Source of the DNA: Rhabditoides inermis
Taxonomy: Eukaryota > Nematoda > Chromadorea > Rhabditida > Rhabditidae
Assembly (NCBI GenBank): GCA_963966185.1
Contig: CAWZYM010000307.1
Location: 560,001-624,000 of the forward strand
DNA: 64,000 nucleotides
Reading direction: 5' to 3'
The position numbers were made by a program, and so were the translations under genes. The notes below the pieces were generated by a model, which saw only the letters and a list, made by a program, of their open reading frames with translations, was not told where the DNA came from and did no database searches. Of this stretch, positions 34,485 through 61,500 are shown in pieces. Positions within the stretch are counted from its first letter, which is position 1, and every line of letters begins with the position of its first letter.

Positions 34485-35014
34485 CGAGGCGGGGCGTGAA
34501 GGGGCGTGGCCGCGATTCGCACGAAGCCCGAGTGTGCTCAACTAGAGTAGCATGCTTTGTGATTGAGTGTGGTATGTATTATTTTCTGATTTGCTTTGTA
34601 GTTTGGTGTCTCGCTAAGGTACTGTCATCGTTTGTGTCCTGGTGTCTGTCTATGTCTTAAATGTGAGCTTCTACTTGTCTCTAGTGGTGTTTTCTTTGTT
34701 CCACGTGTATCGTATTCGTATTATATCCAGCTATATGTTTCTTTCTTCCGCCCAATCTTTCTAAATTAGAGAGACTCTAACATCTAATAATTCCACACGC
34801 ACAAATACCCCATATTTATTCGCAGATATTTATGTCTATTGTGTACACAACTTATCATTCTCATTTTGTATTACCTGTTTTGTCGTAGAGAGAATTGTAT
34901 ATGAAAACTTTTACTAAACAGTTTCTGTTTTTTGTGATGGTAAGTCAGTTGAGTCGCTGTGAAATACCTGAACTTTTTTATCTCGAATATACGAAAAATG
35001 GTGTTTTATCAGGT
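34485..35014. other. Intergenic region between USP and ALG2 genes
   Basis: 530 bp on the same strand that must hold the USP 3' end and the ALG2 promoter. No AATAAA is seen close to the USP stop. TTTTATCAG directly before the ALG2 ATG (35004-35012) looks like a splice acceptor, so ALG2 probably has a non-coding 5' exon or a spliced leader. Confidence 0.5.
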
Positions 35015-38000
35015 ATGAAGGTGACAATCCTGCATCCTGATTTGGGTATCGGAGGGGCGGAGAGACTGATTGTCGATGCGGCACTCGCACTGAAGGTAGG
35101 AAGGGAGAGGGGGATAGAGAGGGGGGGACTCCTTGTCTCTTGCAGGCCAAGGGCCACTCTGTCCGCGTCGTCACCAACCACTACGACCCCTCACACGCAT
35201 TCAAGGAGACCGAGGCACTGGGTACGTCCCTCATTACTCATTACTACTTCTTTTATTAGTAGTTGCGTAATGCAGTAACACGTTATATTTGTAAATATTG
35301 ATTTGTTTGAATACTATAATACTAGTTTATTTGAGACATCCGCGTGATCAACTGGTGGTTCCCCCGTTCCATGTTTGGAATGGCTTCTGCCCTGTGCGCG
35401 TACATCCGCATGTGCCTCGCTGCTCTCGTCGTCTGCGCCTGCTATGAACAAGATGTGATACTCAGTGATCAGGTGAGCATATCGATTAGATCTAATGTTT
35501 AGTATCAGTTTCATTGTTTGTTGAATGTGGAATATGTAGAAGAATATAAAATGGCTGAAAACAATGTACTGATATAGGTCCTTTTCCATTCAAACAAGTG
35601 TGAGTTGGTTGTTGTAGGTGTCGGCGTCTCAGTGTGTGCTTCGTCTGTTCTCCCGTGCCCGCCTCGTGTTCTACTGCCACTTCCCCGACCTCCTCCTCAC
35701 TGACAGAAACGGAGCCGCCAAGAGCGCGTATAGGTGAGTGGGGTATTATCATATCGTTTATTCCTGATCTTCCTGAGGTTTACCTTTTATGAGTTTGTTT
35801 GGAGCACATTTTCTAGATATCTTCTGGACAATGTGGAGGAGCGGACGACGGGGATGTGCGATGCGGTGTGCGTGAACAGCATGTTCACGGCCGGCACTGT
35901 GAGGTGAGAGGGGGGGAGAGAGAGAGAAAGAGAAAGAGAGAGAGGAGGGAGGGAGAGAGGAGGGAGAGAGGAGGGAGAGAGGAGGGAGAGAGAGAGAGGA
36001 GAGAGAGAGAGGAGCGAGGGAGAGAGGAGGGAGAGAGGAGAGAGAGAGAGGAGAGAGAGAGGAGCGAGGGAGAGAGGAGGGAGAGAGGAGAGGGAGAGAG
36101 GAGGGAGAGAGAGATCGTTTTTGCAGGGAGACATTCCCGTCGTTGTCGGGGAAGGATCTGTTCGTGTTGTATCCCTCCCTCAACACTGCCTTCTTCGATG
36201 AGGTGGAGACTGTGGAGATACCAGAGGTGGGTGAAGTTGAAACAGAGGAGTAGGTCTGCTGCCTTGCCTGTCTCTTTCTCTTGTCCCAGTCAATGGAATG
36301 CGAGAGAAGGCAGTGCGCGTCGCAGCGGATAGGCTGCTAGATCTGTCCAAGGGTGCACTCTCACATTCTCACTCATAATGTTCGTCAATCCCCTCGTTCA
36401 GATCCCCTCTTGTGCCGAACACGTGTTTGTCTCCCTCAACCGGTTCGAGGTGAAGAAGAACGTCGGACTCGCACTCGAAGCGTTCGGTGGGTGGAGAATG
36501 AGTGAGCAGTCATTGATTGATTGTTTTGTAGCCGAGCTGAAATCTCTCCTGTCTGCCGAGGAGTTCGGCAAGTGTTTTCTGGTGGTGGCTGGAGGATACG
36601 ACAAGCTCAATCAGGAGAACAGGGTGAGAGGGGTGATAGATAGAGAGAGGGAAGGATAGAGAGAAAGAGGGGGGAGTGACAGAGGTGTGGTTTGTGGTAG
36701 TATGGGTAAATTATGAGTAGTTTTCCCTTCTAGTTGGTGAATCGGTCCGTTGCAGGTGCACTTCTCTCAGCTGGTCGACTACGCGCATCAGCTGGGTGTC
36801 GAGGCGGGACAAGTGACATTCATGAAGTCCCCGTGTGAGTAGCATCATATTACATTATACTGTAATTGTATGGTTCTATTCGTGAGTTCTTGATTGAAAA
36901 TGAAGATTTTGCCTCGTTTTGGAATTTTATCGTCATCAAATTTTGTTAAAATGTGTATTTGATTTTTTTCGCTGGCGCTTTGTATTGTAACTTGGTGTTA
37001 TTGTAGCGGACAGTGTGAAGGTGTCTCTGCTGCGGAGAGCCCGCGCCGTGCTGTACACTCCCGAGAGGGAACACTTCGGAATCGTCCCCGTCGAGGCCAT
37101 GTATATAGGAAGGTGGGAGGGCGAGAGGAGAGAGAGAGAGAGAGAGAGCGAGAGCGAGAGAGCTTGTTGCAGTTAATGCATAGCGTTCACCACAAATGCC
37201 TGAGTACGCATGGCTTTGAATCGTAGTGATATTGTATCGAATGTTTTGCAGGCCAGTGATCGCCGTTGGATCGGGTGGTCCGAAGGAGTCGATCGCGGAT
37301 GGAGAGACGGGGTATCTGGTCGGAGTGGAGGACAAGGTGGGAGGGGAGGGGGATGAGTGAGGATGATCAGTGTGTCTAGGTGAGTGGCTTCGCCCGCCAC
37401 ATGTGCAGTCTGGTGCGCGAGCCGGAGACGAGGCAGAGGATGGAGACGGCTGGGCCGGACAGGGTGAGGGGAGGGAGAGAGAGAGGGTGAGAGAGAGAGA
37501 GAGAGAGCTGAGGGGGAGTGAAGCAGTGCACTGACTGCTTTGTGAACGACGGTGTGTGAGGATGACGAGGACAAATTTCATGAGACAAGTTGAAATGGTG
37601 ATTGACAGATTGAAAACGGAAGAGTGAAACGTATATTGGTTTAGTGTGCTCCTAGGATTCTAGAACACTAAGCTGGGAAAATATGATGCAGCGGTGCTAT
37701 CAGTGATGGGAGAGTTTCGCAATTGGCATGATATTCTGTGTGCTAGGGGAGAAGTGATAAGCAGCGGGTAAACCTTTTCCCCATCGTGTGATTCTAGCAT
37801 GAGGAGCCGTCAATTGTCATCATGTCTCCAATCAAAGTACACATAGCAACGTGAATTCGTTTACAATGGACAGAAAGTGTGTTGTGAAACACCTGGAAAA
37901 CGTTGTTCTCTGATATGTGAGGTATAGGAAATGTTGTGAAATGCGGTACACATATCTTTCCGCGAAGGCTCCAATTATGGAATGAGTAAATGATGGGTAT

Positions 38001-38136
38001 CCAACTTTTCAGAGCTTCTGAGAAGATGGTGATTAGAATGTGTTTGTAGGTGAGGAAGCTGTTTGCCTTCGATGCGTTCGCGACGACTCTGGACAGGGTC
38101 ATCAAGGGAGAGACTGAGGGGCTCAGCAAGGCATAG
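35015..38136 (+). CDS. ALG2: ALG2 alpha-1,3/1,6-mannosyltransferase
   Basis: ALG2 adds the second and third mannoses to the dolichol-linked glycan on the cytosolic face of the ER, using GDP-mannose. Exons: 35015-35095, 35146-35221, 35336-35472, 35618-35733, 35817-35903, 36127-36230, 36290-36312, 36402-36486, 36532-36623, 36756-36834, 37007-37112, 37252-37336, 37380-37463 and 38050-38136. They sum to 413 residues, close to the usual size. Key segments are [89 protein letters not shown] and [13 protein letters not shown]. The HFGIVPVEA stretch is the GT4 nucleotide-sugar motif with the catalytic EX7E-type glutamates. The exon at 36290-36312 is the only joint that needed choosing among alternatives. 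Confidence 0.93.
35905..36117 (+). repeat. Purine minisatellite in an ALG2 intron
   Basis: About 210 bp composed of GAGGGAGAGAG units with GAGCGA and GAGAGA variants. It fills nearly the whole intron between 35903 and 36127. The plus strand has no pyrimidine except rare C and a few T at the right edge. Confidence 0.9.
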
Positions 38137-38566
38137 GGAGGGGAAGGAGCAGGAGGAGGAGAAGGAGAACAAGAGATTGACAACTTTACAGTAAATTGGG
38201 TTTTGAATGGCTTATTTATTGGGTTTGATCGATTTTAATTTGGCCTAGTCTGTTGTGTAGCATGTTTGTTGATATTGTGCACTGTGATAAAAAAAAGTTC
38301 CGTTTCGGGGGTGTGTGCGGTGTGAGTTTGAACGTGTTTGGAACACCTGGAGTATCTGCTGTAGTGAGTTGTGGGTTTGATCGATCTTCCGATCTCTGGG
38401 TAGATCGGTTGCAATCGATTTGGCGGGAAACGAGGGATAGCGTAGCGAGAAAAGGGAGCAGTGATTGATGTCTCGCGCACTCGCTTTGTCTCTTTTTTTC
38501 GGTCTGTGTGATGTGAGTGTGGTGTTTTCAGGGTGTTATTCTCTGATCTCACTTCCTACCTTCACC
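38137..38566. other. Intergenic region between ALG2 and peroxiredoxin
   Basis: 430 bp without a recognised gene. It contains the ALG2 3' UTR and the promoter of the long peroxiredoxin form. An acceptor-like TTTTCAG at 38525-38531 stands 36 bp before the upstream ATG. Confidence 0.5.
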
Positions 38567-38680
38567 ATGAAGCGCACCAACGACGAGTCTGCCTCGAACG
38601 AGGGAAAGAAGTGTCGCGTGGAGGAGGAGGGAGAGGAGGAGGAGATGGAGCAGGAGGAGCACCCCGTTCCCGCCAACTGC
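38567..38680 (+). CDS. Alternative first coding exon of the peroxiredoxin, NLS-like and acidic
   Basis: An open exon starts in a good context (TTCACCATGA) and encodes 38 residues ending ..HPVPANC before a strong donor GTGAGT. Its length is a multiple of three, and the acceptor directly ahead of the peroxiredoxin ATG at 39825 takes it in phase 0, giving an extended N-terminus. Residues 2-17 (KRTNDESASNEGKKCR) have the spacing of a bipartite nuclear localisation signal and are followed by a Glu-rich run. No other downstream acceptor gives a longer reading, so linkage to the peroxiredoxin is the simplest explanation, though a separate gene is possible. Confidence 0.6.
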
Positions 38681-39824
38681 GTGAGTCAGCCGATCTACCG
38701 GCGAAAGGAGCGGGAAGTGCGGTGATCCCGCCCCGTGTGTCTGGCTGGTTGGTATATAGGCTGGCCCTCCCCCGGTGTGCTCTCATTGTCTCATTGCATC
38801 GGCCGACAGTGTGCAGTCGCTCGACTCCACTGCTACCGTCATGTTTTTGACAGTATTGATTGGCTGTCCCCGATTCGCGAACCTTCCCTGTTCCATCCCA
38901 TCAAGGCCGCAATAGCCATCGCGCTCTCGCTTGCAGTCATTCATGCAACCGAATCGCGTTTGAAATGCCCCGCTCATATTTCCTCGAAGTCACGTGTATG
39001 TATTAGAGACAGGTATGGGTAGGTAACTGGATAGTATGCTGGCTGCGCATGTGCTGCCTAATCAAGGCAAGTGCGTGTGAAAGGAGAGGTGGGAGGGACG
39101 AGTCAATGTGCCGGCCGCCTATAAATGGGGTTTCCTATGGCAACTTGCGCTTGAGTACTCGAGTATAGACAGTCGGTTGACGCGCTCACATTTCATACAC
39201 CTGCTCCAACCCCCATCGTATGTACAGAAACATGTTGCCTGTGAGTTATTTTAAATTATCAGTTGTTGTGCAGTGATTAGTGTTGGTGTTGTGTCGTGTG
39301 ATAATTCAAACGTTTGAACACGCGCGCAGTTGCCTGAAATTCTCGAAGTTTGTAGTTTGCGCGGGCTGCAGCGCCTTTGCTCGCCCGCCTCTTTTCAGCG
39401 AAAACATTCGATAAAAACCCCGTCCGTCTCTTCTCTCTTCTCTCACTTTGCGCCGTTCTTTGGTTGAGTATGAGTATTGATGACTGAGGGATATTCTACT
39501 TGCAGCGTGTGTTTGTCAGTCAATTCCATTCCACTCCGACAGTGTGTGCTCTTTTCTGGAAGAGTGTCTCTTTATCTCTGCACTGCGTATCTCTGCTGTC
39601 GTGTTGTCGTTGTTATCCAGTGCACAGGTTGTCTGGCGTCGTTGACAGCCGCTCCTATCTCGCACCACCGAAACTGCTTCTTTGTTTCATTTTGTCTCTT
39701 GCTTCCACAGTCACCTCCGATGAATCTTGCCTGATTCATGACGGAACTGTTGTTGTTAGATCTGTGATTGGTACTTGTTATTGCTGGTTCCTTGGTTGCC
39801 TGTATTGTACTGAACTGCTTGCAG
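38681..39824 (+). other. Intron and internal promoter region of the peroxiredoxin gene
   Basis: 1.1 kb between the upstream exon and the main first exon. It contains a TATA box at 39120-39126, pyrimidine-rich CTCTTCTCTCTTCTCTC near 39430, and no recognised coding sequence; open frames at 39477-39860 read across the splice acceptor and look non-coding. Confidence 0.6.
39120..39126 (+). promoter_or_regulatory. TATA box of a probable second peroxiredoxin promoter
   Basis: TATAAAT is flanked by G/C-rich sequence (GGCCGCC before, GGGG after). About 30 bp further on lies ACTCGAGTATAGACAGTC, a plausible initiation region. This would give transcripts that encode only the short cytosolic form. Confidence 0.5.
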
Positions 39825-40909
39825 ATGTCGAAGGCATTCATTGGCAAGCCCGCCCCTAACTTCAAGACCCAGGCGGTCATCGATGGAGACTTCAAGGAGG
39901 TGCAGCTCTCGGACTTCAAGGGAAAGTACACCGTCCTCTTCTTCTACCCCCTCGACTTGTGAGTTTACTAAATTGTGAATTTATTTACTGGTTGGAACTT
40001 GTGTTTGATGATGTAACAGGTTTTGGTACCCCTGAATTCAGCACTCATGTGTTTGCCACTGCGAAAAGGGACTCATCGTGGGCAAATGACAAGGAGTGGG
40101 TGTAGAATCGATCAGTGGTCGTGAACTTGTGTTGTTATCGTATTCGGTTCAGTGCCCCTCTAGTAAACAATCATTTGCAGGGTGATGGAAATAAAATATG
40201 ATTGTGTAGTATTATTTACCGGTGTAATGTGGTCTACAAACTACTTGTTTATTGGTTTCTTATAAATGTGAAAAGACACGGGGTATGTTTCCCATGGAGA
40301 TGTTGACTGATGGTCTCTGTTTTGCAGCACTTTCGTGTGCCCCACGGAGATCATTGCCTTTTCTGACCGCGTCAAGGAGTTCAAGGACCTGAACGTGAAC
40401 GTGCTGGCGTGCTCGACCGACTCTGTCTTCTCCCACCTGGCCTGGATCAACCAGCCCCGCAAGCACGGAGGACTCGGAGAGATGAACATCCCCGTCCTCG
40501 CTGACACCAACCACCAGATCTCCAAGGTACGCAATGGTACCACTTGTTGTTTATATCATTATCTTATCAATATAATGTAATAAGGCTAACCATGATTGCT
40601 TTTAGGACTACGGAGTGCTGAAGGAGGACGAGGGAATCGCGTACCGCGGTCTGTTCATCATCGACCCCAAGGGCATCCTCCGCCAGATCACTGTCAACGA
40701 CTTGCCCGTCGGACGCTCGGTCGACGAGACCCTGCGCCTCGTTCAGGCATTCCAGTTTGTCGACAAGCACGGAGAGGTGAGCAAGGAGAGGGGAGACATC
40801 TAGTGCATGTGACGTCATTCAGGTGTGCCCGGCTGGCTGGACTCCCGGAAAGGAGACGATCAAGCCCGATGTCAAGAACAGCAAGGAGTTCTTCGAGAAG
40901 ACCAACTGA
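39825..40909 (+). CDS. Typical 2-Cys peroxiredoxin
   Basis: Thioredoxin-dependent peroxidase that reduces hydrogen peroxide and organic peroxides, cytosolic in its short form. Exons 39825-39958, 40328-40526, 40606-40776 and 40823-40909 give 196 residues. The peroxidatic Cys lies in FTFVCPTEI, with the catalytic Pro/Thr before it and the Arg downstream in the YRGLFIID region. The resolving Cys is in [22 protein letters not shown] contains the GGLG element linked to sensitivity to overoxidation. The C-terminal helix has FF where sensitive relatives have YF (KEFFEKTN). The family match is to PRDX1/2 and nematode prdx-2. An acceptor abuts the ATG, so a 5' exon exists in all transcripts spliced here. 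Confidence 0.95.
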
Positions 40910-41788
40910 ACAACCACGACACCTCACTTGTTACTCTGACCATACGCTGTCTAATAATGTAAAAACTTTTATGCCTCATCAGTAAAGTGTTTTATTGGAT
41001 ATGTTCGTGATTGTGTGATATCTTAATTGGGATATTCGTTGCGTGGCGAGAACCGTATTTGGAAGCAGTGAGGATGGACTGATAACAGCTGGCCGATCGA
41101 TTGTCGGCCGCCTCTTGGAGCGGTTTTTGTATGGCTGCGCGTTTGTCTGTTGCTCTCTTTCTGCATGCTCTCTAGGTGTCTCTGACCGGTGGGATTGGCT
41201 GACCGTGAACTCGGTCAACACACAAATAGAGACGAGAGAGCGCGAGACACTAATCGCGTACAGGTATGCGCTCGACCTCCCACCCGCTATCAATCGATAT
41301 GCGAATGTGGAGGTGAGAAGAGGAGGGGAGATGAGTCAACCCCCTATAGGGAGAGCGGCGGTGGCAGAGAGACTGACCCAGCTGCTGGAACATGACACAG
41401 TTGTCCGATTGGTTGTCTTCATTTTTGTGACTGTCGTTTGATACCTTTCTCCGTGTGCTTATCTCTGATGGTTGCATGAGCTGTGTCGGTTTGTTCCTTG
41501 AGAGGGCCTCTTTTGAGTGATTCACCCCTTGTGATGCGTCATTCACACGGTGACGCCTCCTCTTTCTCTCTTTGTGCTCTTGTAATGTGCTTATTTGGTT
41601 GTTACATGTTGTCTTTTTTTTTGTTATCGTGCATCCGATCGCGATACTGACTGTTTTTGAAGTGTCTCTCGCCCGCGTCGATTTGTGCGCGATTACTGCG
41701 CAGTAGTAGGCTTACTTGTAACAGTTCTGTTTGCAGTGAGCGGGTGCGAAGCGATCGATTGATCGATCAGAGCTGGCCGGCTCTGAGA
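40910..41788. other. Intergenic region between peroxiredoxin and aPKC
   Basis: 880 bp holding the peroxiredoxin 3' UTR and the aPKC promoter/5' UTR. No gene recognised. CGATCGATTGATCGATCAG directly ahead of the aPKC ATG (41752-41770) is a nested palindrome of GATC/ATCGAT words. Confidence 0.55.
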
Positions 41789-57430
<15,642 letters not shown>

Positions 57431-57942
57431 ACCTATCCTCCCTCACTACAAGCTCATCCTCACACATACACACCATACCACTTATAACTTATTGGCATCA
57501 TTGTTTTGTACTATTTTGTATGTTTATGTGAGTTCATGTGCCTTCCCTTTCTGTTTCCACCCTTCCACATGTGAATGCACTAGTACGTTCTATATTAAAA
57601 GTGTAGAGAGAATTGTGATCGAGACTGACTGTGCTGTATAAATTATTCATGACAGAGAATATGTTTCGTTTTAATGATTTTCGGTGTTCTTTGATCGTTG
57701 TAACTGTTGTTTGCGTCATGTGGTGAGTGGTATGTGAGGCGGCGTGGGCTGAATGTCTAGTGCAGTGCACCCTTGCACCCGCCTGGGCCCATCGCAGACG
57801 GGGCAGAGACGCAGCGTGTCTGCTCTGGCCGCCGCGCCTCTGCCGGCCTCTGTCTGGCCCCGCCCCTCATCGATCCCGTCTAGTTCTTGTCTGTCTGTGC
57901 AGCAGAGAGTGCTGTCTGCCTAGTTGCGTGTCGTCTCGTCAG
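57431..57942. other. Intergenic region between aPKC and SKI genes
   Basis: About 510 bp. ATTAAA at 57594-57599 may serve as the aPKC polyadenylation signal. The 200 bp before the SKI start are G/C- and pyrimidine-rich, as for a housekeeping-type promoter. Confidence 0.55.
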
Positions 57943-58488
57943 ATGGCCCCCTCCCCGACCCATAATGGTCCCTCATCGTCCTCCTCGGATCCCATGATGG
58001 ACCTGCTCACCGCTTACGTCGGCCCTCGCGCCTTTCCTATTCAACCCGCCCCCGTACTGTCTTCCCCTGAGCGGAACAACAACCTTTTCGAAGTGACTAT
58101 TCTCGGGCAGCAGCTTGCTGCTTTCGCCGTTGGCGGCGAGCCCCGCGTGTGCTTCACCCAGGTGCGTGCTTGTTTCATGGTTGCTTGACGTGCTCTGTTT
58201 GTTCAGTTCATCTCGTGTGTGGAGCAGTTTGTGCGTGGGGAGGCGGGTGAGGTAGAGCGCGTGGTGCACGACCTGTCGGTGCACCTGCAGCAGGCGTCTC
58301 CGGCGCAGCTGCGCGCCCTCCAGTCTGCCTCCGCCGTGCACCCGCACTCCCTCCATGAGTTCCTCATACGCATGTCCGACGCCGAGCGAGTCGAAGCTGA
58401 ACTAAGGCGAGTCTTTCCCTATTCTTGCCTTCTCTCGTCTCGTGCCGTTGATTATTTGGGGCGATCGTCTATGGGTTTTTTCTCTGCC

Positions 58489-58536
<48 letters not shown>

Positions 58537-61500
58537 TGCCTTGTTTTGTCTCGACGTTTCGCAGTTGTTGTCACATAGGCATGTTTCTCACGAGGGTCTC
58601 TGTGTCTACTCTGCTCCCTCTTTCTATGTCTGCTTTTTCTGCTGCATACCCGATGTGCCCGCCTCTTACTGTAGACGTAGTTGTGCGTGCACATTGGAGG
58701 GAAATGAACCGCACAGCGATGGTTTGTGGGACAGGCGCTGCGTGTTGCTGTGTGCGCATAAATGGCCAAAGACTGTGCATTGTTGGGGGGGTATAGCAAG
58801 GGGGGGGCTGCTGTGTTGGTGGCGACACTCAGCCGCGGCCCCCGCCCCAATCGATCGATTTGCTGACAGACAGTCGTCTGCAGAGACACCGGCCAGCCGA
58901 CTTGGGATGCAAGGCGAGTGAGAGAGTAGGTGAGTGAGAGAGACGCTGACGTCACATCATGTGGCGGTCACAGCCGGTGGACGAGGACTGTTTGTATTGG
59001 AGTGAGTGAGTGAGTGTGTGTAGGATGGTTGGCGGGGAAGGGCCGAGAATAGACATGTGTGTATGTGTGAGGGGGAGGGAAGTGTCTCTAGTCTGGTTTC
59101 GTGCGGCGCGCGTCTCCTCTTTCTCACTATACCATAGGACAAGGCCAAGGGCTGCTATCTGTCTGTCTGTCTGCGGTATCGCGTCGTATGATTGGCCCGC
59201 GTGGCATCAGTGACCTTTAGCTGTTCACACATCACATGTCTGTGACGGATGAAGCTTTTTTACACTGTCGGAGGAGCGTCTGCGTTCCCTGAATAGTCCG
59301 TCTGTCTGAAATGATGCATTCACAAGTGGAAACCTGGAAAGACACGAAAGAGAAGAAAAAACACTGTTTGTATATGAATTGGTCTTGTTATCTCGCCAAC
59401 TAGCTAGTCTCGAATCCGCAGTTGAATTAATCATGAACATACTGTAGTCCCCACACGCTAGCCGGACAAGCCATGACGTGTGATGTTTCAGGGTGGATAC
59501 TGGGATCGAGCCGTTGCGCGGCAGCCTCGCCTCCCTGCCTGTCGAGCACAACACGCGCAGCCGGCCCGTCCACGGATACATACACACTGGCAACCGAGAC
59601 CACACCATCGAGTGAGTGGCACGTGGCATGGGACAGTGTATGGAACAGCGCGTGTTGAGATGTTCGTGCGGCTCGTTTTTCCACGGCAAGGACTGGGTGA
59701 AGCACGAGTGCGGAGAGGAGGCGGTGGCCAGCGGCCGCACACAGCACTGGGGACTCGACGCCAACAAGTGGAAGAAGTGAGTGGCAGCCATGTGATCATT
59801 GTGTGTTGTCTGAGAGACGGGGGAGCAAGTGCAAGCAGTGCAGATGTGTGTCTAGTCAGAGAGTCAGAGTCTAGTTCGCCGCCCCCTCTCCTCTCAGTCC
59901 CCCAGTCCATTCTTTCTTTTAAGATGCGATTAGACAGGGCGTTGATAAAATGTGGTGTGTTCTAATAGGGCTTTCCACTTCCTGCTTGTCGTGTGTTCTG
60001 GAATAGCAATAAGGCTTTGGAATTGGCTGGTACGTGCCAGAAAGAAGACATAATAGGATATGGATAGTCTGTTATAGGCATGGTGTTTGGTCCACTATAG
60101 GACCATGTTTTGCCGATGCCTGTCTCGCCTCTGGGCTATATATTTTGATTGTTTGTTTGTTTAGTGTGTCATGGACTGGCTGGCGGGTTGTTGTGTAGAG
60201 AGAGGAAGGAGGAAGGGGGAGGGGAGAGAGTGAGAGAGAGGGTGCTGGTCAGTGCTGCATCTATACTATGCACGCTGCCTCGACACAACAACAACACTAC
60301 CCATGAGGCCGAATCGATGCACGATTTGTGGTGTACGAAACTGGTTAGGGGGAGTGAAGATGTAATATTGCAGCTACATCACTGTGTCGATGAACCTGTG
60401 CGGAGATGTGGTCTCCGAGCTGCGGCTCGAGTCGTGGAAGAACCCGCCGAGTCTGAAGAGGAAGATGGAGGGAGACATGGTGAGTGGGTGGCGGGTGCGA
60501 GGCGGCGAGGTGCATACGTGCAGCAGCATGCGTCTCGTGGTGTTTCGTCTCTCTCTCTCTCACACACACTGCCGGGAGACTCACTCTCTTCTTTCGCGGC
60601 GGGGCGCCGGGTTGTTTGGTCTTGTCTGTCGTCGCGCATTGAGTGTGGGGGGAGATAGCGCAACGGATGGGGGAAAGAGAGAGAGTATGTGTTGGCTGGC
60701 TGGCTGCGTCCCTTCCCCCCCTTTCGTTTCGTCTGCCGGGGACCGACTGTTGACTGGCTGGAATTGGGTGCACCGAGTGGTCGTTGATCGCTTACGATCG
60801 ATTGACGGGGACGGGGATGATCATTCAGAGTGAGAGTGAGAGACTGGCTGCTGTTGTTGGTAGTAGTATGTGGGATGTGTGTGGTAGATGGTTTGTTGCG
60901 TATTCCGGTGTGAGCGTCGACTCGTATGTCTGTGCTCTCTCTTGCATAAGCGCTCTCTCTCTGTAAGCAGACGCGCGCGAGCAGGCTACACACATTTCAC
61001 TCGCACTGCAACCAGCCAGTGTTCGCATTGATGGAAAGCGGGGGTCGAACGGGAGTTGATTGTCTCTTTGCAGGAGGGTGAAGACTCGAAGCAGAATGTC
61101 GCTGTCGCCACACTCCTCGACCATCTTCGTCTTTTTATGGCGGTGAGTGGTTTGCCAATAGTGAATGGGTGGTCTGGGAAGAGAAGGCGCGGTGTCTTCC
61201 ATGCTCTTTCTGTACGTGGGAACGTATCTATCACTTTACACTGTACACAATGTTCGACAATGTGTGTTTTGATTATCGCGGGAACGCACTGGCATACCGT
61301 AGTGTATGCGGTCGTTTCAGACGCAGCGCCAGCGGGAGGAAGACTTGAAGAGGGGCCTTGCGGGGGACGTGCCCGTCTCGGCCGACGTGGCGATGAGTGT
61401 GATCTCGTCGATGCTGCCGCAGCCGTCTCTCAACGCCATGTGCGCCTCGCTCAACCCCAGTCTGTCGAAGCAGCTCCTCTCGCTGCCCACCCTGTCTACA

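Noticed and set aside
35758..36186. 142-codon Leu/Ser/Pro-rich minus-strand frame
   Set aside because: A direct translation of the purine minisatellite in the ALG2 intron.
36313..36352. Longer version of the small ALG2 exon (reading on to ..LLDLSK)
   Set aside because: It stays open but ends in the wrong phase for the next exon (FVSLNRF segment); ending at 36312 keeps phase and the total is a multiple of three.
39477..39860. Open frames upstream of the peroxiredoxin (85 and 119 codons)
   Set aside because: They have no family resemblance, run through the acceptor at 39824 and lie in promoter/5' leader sequence.
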